This document shows positions 58,662 through 64,000 of a stretch of DNA of 64,000 nt, in pieces (within the stretch, counting starts at the first letter, position 1; every line of letters begins with the position of its first letter). The position numbers and the translations under genes are program-made. This stretch comes from Triticum aestivum (Eukaryota > Streptophyta > Magnoliopsida > Poales > Poaceae), in NCBI RefSeq assembly GCF_018294505.1, contig NC_057801.1:431052619-431116618 (forward strand), read 5' to 3'. Below the pieces are notes generated by a model. The model saw only the letters and a program-made list of their open reading frames with translations, did no database searches and had not been told where the DNA came from.

Positions 58662-59768
58662 ATGTCTAGGAGAATGTACCAAGGTGGTTCCTCAACAAAC
58701 AGAGGACCTAGGCATGCTATGCGTGAGCAAGACGATGAACCACCAAGGGATGCCGAAGTGCGAGCTTGTGAGTGGCCATCAGAAGAGTTTATGGTCAATG
58801 CAGGCATTAAGGATGAATATGACGCATATGTGCGTAATGCCGATCTTGAGGACTTCTTACAAGATAAGTGTCCTCAGTACTACCAATTGACTGATTCATT
58901 CGTAAGAAGGTTTAAATATACATCTTCGCGTAATTCTCAGAGTGTCATGTTTGATATTTATGATCAATCTTATACCATGGACTTAGAAGATTTTACAACT
59001 GCTTGCAAACTACCGCAGTGGGGCAATGTTCATGAACCCCACAGATCTGAATATAAAGACTTTCTTGCTAGTATTACTGTGGGAGAATCTAGGGATATAG
59101 CACAAGCTACCATAGGGAGCATTCATTTTCCTGCTATACATTATTTTGCTCTCTTCATTGGTAGATGCATTAACGGTAAAGATGAAGCATGTCACATGTG
59201 TGTCCCTGATCTTTGTGTCCTCAAGAGTGTTGTGTTAGGTAATAAAGATTACAACTTGGGGGCAATAGTTGCACGTAGGTTGCATAATAATGGTATATCT
59301 GGAGATTTATTTGGATGTATTTATGCGACCCATGTTGCTAATTATCTTGGTATAGCCCCACGAGAGGAGGATATGGAGTTGCTTCCTGCTTATTTAGATT
59401 ATGACGCGATGGTCAAACATCGTTTTCTTTTGAGGAATGAACAATTCCTCCAGTATCGACTAATCTTTGACAGACGTAGCTCTGTCCATGTTACTCTCCC
59501 TGCTCCTTCCCTTTTTGACTACCAGGCAAAACTAAGATATGTTGTTACCAGGGAGGAGGCAGTTGAACACGAGGGGAGAGCGGAGGCGGCTCGCCAACAT
59601 GTCGCTTCTCAGGATGCATTTGCTGCTGCATCTCAGTATGACGCCAGTTATAACTTCGGATATCAGCCAGGCTATCCTTGGCATTATACCAACTTAGGCC
59701 AAAAGCCTAAGCTTGTGGGAGTACGTATTTCTCACCGACTTTACATTCATGTTCACACACTATTCTAG
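58662..59768 (+). CDS. Element S second ORF, Athila-like retrotransposon protein
   Basis: An uninterrupted 368-residue ORF starting MSRRMYQGGSSTNRGPRHAM. The middle has YQLTDSFVRRFKYTSSRNSQ, FDIYDQSYTMDLEDFTTACK, IHYFALFIGRCINGKDEACH and GAIVARRLHNNGISGDLFGC, a pattern I associate with the plant ATHILA ORF-1-like family found between or after pol genes in Athila-type gypsy elements. The start is the first ATG after the leader. Function unknown: it has no recognisable enzyme motif or transmembrane segment, and the C-terminus is Ala/Gln/Tyr-rich. It is the only sizeable retrotransposon ORF here with no stop or frameshift, and its intactness within a broken element is notable. The last roughly 25 residues after QKPKL may be read-through past an original splice site or end. 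Confidence 0.65.
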   Translation: MSRRMYQGGSSTNRGPRHAMREQDDEPPRDAEVRACEWPSEEFMVNAGIKDEYDAYVRNADLEDFLQDKCPQYYQLTDSFVRRFKYTSSRNSQSVMFDIYDQSYTMDLEDFTTACKLPQWGNVHEPHRSEYKDFLASITVGESRDIAQATIGSIHFPAIHYFALFIGRCINGKDEACHMCVPDLCVLKSVVLGNKDYNLGAIVARRLHNNGISGDLFGCIYATHVANYLGIAPREEDMELLPAYLDYDAMVKHRFLLRNEQFLQYRLIFDRRSSVHVTLPAPSLFDYQAKLRYVVTREEAVEHEGRAEAARQHVASQDAFAAASQYDASYNFGYQPGYPWHYTNLGQKPKLVGVRISHRLYIHVHTLF

Positions 59769-61705
59769 TTGTCGGTGCTCATAGTCTTTCATTGTATTAT
59801 CCATGCTAGTTTAATTTCTTTTTCTAGTTTTCTTCTTGTGTGTTTGTTAAACCTTAAGAAAAACCCAAAAAATTAGTTAGTTTAACTTCCATGCTTGTAG
59901 TAGTAATTAAAATGAAAACCCAAAAAGATTTCTTGTTATTCTTTTACTTGTTGGGAGCTTTCACGTGTAAATAGTTTTATTTCTTTTATTTCCTTTGGGG
60001 GTCGAGAGTAGAAGACCATATTGAAAATGTTTAGTGGCTCTCATATGCATGATTGTTTATTTAATTTAGAGCCTATTACTTTGTCTTCTCTCTTGAATTG
60101 AATGCTTGCAGATTCCAGCTTAGTCCAATGCACGTGCACTATTATTATTATACACATCGTACGGTCGTGCAAGTGAAAGGTAATAATGACGATATATGAT
60201 GGACTGGTTGAGATGAGAGAAGCTGGTATGGACTTGACCTCTTTTGTTTTTGTAAATATGATGAGTTCATCGTTCCTGATTCAGCCTATTATGAATTAAA
60301 CATATTTGCAATGACATTTAGAAATTATAGTTGCTTGTGCCATGCTTAATTAGCTATGAGTTATAATGGTTTACCTTGCGTGCCAACATGCTATTAAAAT
60401 GATAATGATGTGGTATGATGGGATGCTATCCTCCTTTGAATGAATTGAGTGACTCGACTTGGCACATGTTCACGCATGTAGTTGAAACAAAATCAACATA
60501 GCCTTCATGATATTTATGTTCATGGTGGATTATATCCTACTCATGCTTGTACTTGGTGTAAATTAATTTTAATGCATGTTCAGGACTGTTGTCGCGCTCT
60601 CAGTTGGTTGCTTCCCAGTCTTTTGCTAGCCTTCACCTGTACTAAGCGGGAATACTGCTTGTGCATCCAAACTCCATAAACCCCAAAGTTATTCCATATG
60701 AGTCCACCATACCTTCCTATATGCGGTATCTACCTGCCGTTCTAAGTAAATTTGTATGTGCCAAACTCCAAACCTTCAAATGAAATTCGGTTTTGTATGC
60801 TCGGGAAGCTCATGTTTCAACTAGGGTTGTCTATATCTTCCATGCTAGGTGGGTTATTCTCAAGAGGAGTGGACTCCGCTCCTCATTCACGAGAAAATGG
60901 CTGGTAACGGGGATGCCCAGTCCCATGATCAAAAAGATCAAAGCAAATCAAAATAATTAAACAAAACTCCCCCAGGGCTATTGTTAGTTGGAGGCACTTG
61001 TTGTTTCGAGCAAGCCATGGATTGATGCTTGTTGGTGGTGGGGGAGTATAAACTTTTACCATTCTGTTTGGGAATCGCCTATAATGTATGTAGCATGGAA
61101 GATATCGCCATCTCATGGTTGTTGCATTGACAGTGAAAGTATACCGCTCAAAATGTTATTCATCTCTATTTTAAAATCGAGCTCTAGCACCTCTATAAAT
61201 CCCTGCTTCCCTCCGCGAAGGGCCTATCTATTTACTTTTATGCTGAGTCATCATCCCTCTTATTAAAAAGCACCCGCTGGAGAGCACACTGTCATTTGCA
61301 TTCATTATTATTAGTTTATATTGGGTATGATTTGACTAGATCTCTTTTACCATGAATTACAATGTTTAGTCAGTCCTTGACCTTTAAAGGTGCTCTGCAT
61401 TTATGTTTTGTGGTCTCAGAAAGGGCTAGCGAGATACCATCTTGTTATATCATATTATGATTGTTTTGAGAAAGTGTTGTCATCCGAGTTTTATTATTAT
61501 TGCTCGCTAGTAGATTATGTCATTGATATGAGTAAACATGAGACCTAAGTGTTATTGTGAATATGGTTAGTTCATAATCTTTGCTGAAAAGTTGAATGTT
61601 GGCTTTACATATTTACAACAACAAGAGCAAATAGAGTTTGTATAAGTTTTTCTTTATCACTTTCAGTTTATCAACTGAATTGCTTAAGGACAAGCAAAGG
61701 TTTAA
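59769..61705. other. Element S non-coding 3' internal region
   Basis: AT-rich sequence without a supported ORF. The motif ccaaaagcctaagctt just upstream (59700-59715) equals that in element C's non-coding region (about 40695-40710). No RNA gene recognised. Confidence 0.6.
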
Positions 61706-61717
61706 GCTTGGGGGAGT
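61706..61717 (+). other. Element S polypurine tract
   Basis: gcttgggggagt immediately precedes the 3' LTR and is the expected primer for plus-strand DNA synthesis. Confidence 0.75.
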
Positions 61718-63122
61718 TGATACGTCTCCAACGTATCTACTTTTCCAAACACTTTTGCCCTTGTTTTGGACTCTAATTTGCATGATTTGAATGAAACTAA
61801 CCCGGACTTACGCTGTTTCAGCAGAACTGCCATGGTGTTATTTATTGCGCAGAAAACAAAAGTTCTCGGAATGACCTGAAAATCCACGGAGATAACTTTT
61901 GGAAAATATAAAAAATACTGGCGAAAGAATCAAGGCCAGGGGGCCTACACCCTGTCCATGAGGGTGGGGGCGCGCCCTCTCCCCCTGGGCGCGCCCCCCT
62001 GTCTCGTGGGCCCCCTGATGCTCCACCAACCTCAACTCCAACTCCATATATTCCATTTCGCGGATAAAAAAATCAGAGAGAAAGTTTCATCGCGTTTTAC
62101 GATACGGAGCCGCCGCCAAGCCATAATCTCTCTCGGGAGGGCTGATCTGGAGTCCGTTCGGGGCTCCGGAGAGGGGGATTCGTCGTCGTTGTCATCATCA
62201 ACCATCCTCCATCACCAATTTCATGATGCTCACCGCCGTGCGTAAGTAATTCCATTGTAGGCTTGCTGGACAGTGATGGGTTGGATGAGATTTACCATGT
62301 AATCAAGTTAGTTTTGTTAGGGTTTGATCCCTAGTATCCTCTATGTTCTGAGATTGATGTTGCTATGACTTTGCTATGCTTAATGCTTGTCACTAGGGCC
62401 CGAGTGCCATGATTTCAGATCTGAACCTATTATGTTTTCATGAATATATGTGAGTTCTTGATCCTATCTTGCAAGTCTATAGTCACCTATTATGTGTTAT
62501 GATCCGACAACCCCGAAGTGACAATAATCGGGATACTTCTCGGTGATGACCATAGTTTGAGGAGTTCATGTATTCACTATGTGTTAATGCTTTGGTCCGG
62601 TACTCTGTTAAAAGGAGGCCTTAATATCCCTTGGTTTCCACTAGGACCCCGCTGCCATGGGAGGGTAGGAGAAAAGATGTCATGCAAGTTCTTTTCCATA
62701 AGCACGTATGACTATATTCGGAATACATGCCTACATTACATTGATGAATCGGAGCTAGTTCTGTGTCACCCTACGTTATAGCTATTACATGAGGAATCGC
62801 ATCCGACATAATTATCCATCACTGATCCAATGCCTACGAGCTTTTCACATATTGTGCTTCGCTTATTTACTTTTCTGTTGCTACTGTTACAACTACTACA
62901 AAACTGCTATATTTACTTTTCCAACTGTTACCATTACAATCATACTACTTGCTACTAAACACTTTGCTGCAGATAATAGGTTATCCAGGTGTGGTTGAAT
63001 TGACAACTCAACTTCTAATACTTAAGAATATTCTTTGGCTCCCCTTGTGTCGAATCAATAAATTTGGGTTGAATACTCTACCCTCGAAAGCTGTTGCGAT
63101 CCCCTACAGTTGTGGGTTATCA
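61718..63122 (+). repeat. Element S 3' LTR
   Basis: 1405 bp, TGATACGTCTCCAACGTATC to gtgggttatca, with perfect 5-bp TGATA/TATCA terminal inverted repeats. Followed by ggtag (63123-63127) and then the displaced ca end of C's LTR 3. Confidence 0.92.
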
Positions 63123-63129
63123 GGTAGCA

Positions 63130-64000
63130 GTGTGCAATTAATATGGACCAGTGGGAGCGAGACGGGCGGCGGCCAAAGGCTGTCTCGCCTCCTGATGAGG
63201 CTGTGCAATGGACTTCTCCATTCATACCATCATTTCACACAGCTACACGCACGCCTCGCAGTGACACTCCGCAGCGAAAACGCCTCCCGTCAATATGCAC
63301 ACCTGCACGCACGCCTCCCGGTCCACCTGCACGGCAGACTGCTCGCATGCGTCCCGTCAACTCACGCCTGCTCGCACGGCACACGGGGCGCGTGGTAGCA
63401 TGTATATTTTTTGGTTTATTAATGATTCATTCTACCGCTTTACTGCTTAACCGAAACATGGCATGTCTAACACACATGGTCCGAATAAATAATCCGTATG
63501 AGATATTGGTTGCCAGTTATTAACAGTCTACTGGTGTCCATATATGACACCACGATAAGTTTCATGAATTTCAACTATGTTTTGGATTTACTGAATTTTA
63601 AAAATCCATTTTCTCAATGTTTTGAAATCTCTTGCATGGGGAAACATGCACCTAGGGACACATATGATTTTGCAATCCATTTTGGTGCACATGTAGATCA
63701 AATTTTATTTTTGCACATTAGTCAATGTATAAAAATGGTCGAATTATGTCTATTTTTTTATTTTAACACGACACTCCTTTGGTCACATGTTCACTGCAGA
63801 AAAAGTTTGACATGCCTCAGAGTGGCTATGGTGGTGCGGGATATGTGTGTCTGTGTGTGGGGGGTGGGGGGAGGGGTCCGGCAGTACACTACGAGTCGTG
63901 AACCTCTGAGTGGGATTATTGATTATTTTGTGAGTCATATATGCCACATCAAAGTCATGAATTGGTTATTTAAAGCATTACACAACCCTTTCATACATAC
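63130..64000. other. Right flanking DNA, no gene recognised
   Basis: Begins with gtgtg, the right duplication of element C. 63135-63400 is GC-rich with short repeated units of the type cacgcacgcctc. 63420-64000 is AT-rich and resembles internal sequence of Triticeae DNA transposons (possibly CACTA) only as a loose impression. A G-rich run (G6-T-G6-A-G4) lies at about 63859-63876. No ORF with convincing protein character was found. Confidence 0.4.

Larger units (their letters stand above)
51943..63122 (+). mobile_element. Element S: gag-protease plus Athila-like ORF, no RT (Sabrina-like)
   Basis: S has LTRs at 51943-53347 and 61718-63122, both 1405 bp, ending TGATA...TATCA (the 5' copy ends TTACCA), and an exact duplication ggtag (51938-51942 and 63123-63127). 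A tRNA-Asp primer site follows the 5' LTR. The sense strand has gag-protease (broken by a solo LTR) and a separate 368-residue ORF; there is no RT, RNase H or integrase. The LTR resembles the wheat Sabrina family as I remember it. It is inserted within 2 bp of the end of C's third LTR. Confidence 0.92.

Noticed and set aside
61838..62245. Short ORFs in S 3' LTR
   Set aside because: The same ORFs occur at 52147-52470 in the 5' LTR; they are LTR leader sequence.
63859..63876. G-quadruplex regulatory site
   Set aside because: A single G-rich run next to a GT-rich tract; no gene nearby to regulate.
63420..64000. Possible CACTA internal sequence
   Set aside because: Only an impression of family resemblance; no terminal repeat, subterminal motif or transposase visible, so not annotated as an element.

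Overview
The window looks like repeat-rich nuclear DNA of a Triticeae grass (wheat or a close relative). It is almost entirely nested LTR retrotransposons with plant-type tRNA-Asp primer-binding sites, grass-type introns and LTR ends common in wheat. The Fatima-like and Sabrina-like names below are from memory and not certain. I see no complete host gene. The only recognisable host coding remnant is an F-box/LRR-like fragment at 1348-1742 (minus strand).

Layout. (1) 1-1347 is the tail and 3' LTR of a plus-strand Ty3/gypsy element that abuts the F-box-like fragment. 1743-2879 is a truncated LTR, and 2880-3193 is unassigned. (2) Element H, 3199-36119, is a minus-strand Ty3/gypsy element with decayed gag, protease, RT, RNase H and integrase, a separate plus-strand (antisense) ORF, 993/991 bp LTRs and flanks cacgg/caagg. 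Two short-LTR, pol-less elements sit inside it: F1 (6889-15649, TSD gggac) and F2 (21984-32537, TSD gtggg). F2 in turn holds a 1.7 kb solo LTR (23460-25158, TSD gacac). (3) Element C, 36162-51942, is a tandem LTR-internal-LTR-internal-LTR gag/protease-only element. Its flanks gtgcg/gtgtg are split by a later insertion. (4) Element S, 51943-63122 (TSD ggtag), is inserted 2 bp before the end of C's third LTR. It has gag-protease and an Athila-like ORF but no reverse transcriptase, and carries its own minus-strand solo LTR (54237-55863, TSD gctgc). (5) 63130-64000 is right flank with no gene I can name.

How the parts relate. Only H encodes polymerase and integrase functions, and these are broken by stops, frameshifts and F2. 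F1, F2, C and S encode gag and protease only, so their movement would have needed enzymes from elsewhere. C, S and the solo LTR inside S begin with nearly the same about 20 bp, and C and S share a tRNA-Asp primer site, as expected if one integration machinery served several families. H, F1 and F2 share another trait: a separate multi-exon ORF of the 'putative gypsy type transposon' kind, antisense to gag/pol, with its own TATA-like box.

Target-site duplications recovered from the sequence give the order of events: H into unknown DNA; F1 and F2 into H; a solo LTR into F2; C beside H; S into C; a solo LTR into S. Hand-counted LTR differences (F1 about 34/471, F2 about 21/483) suggest F1 is older than F2.
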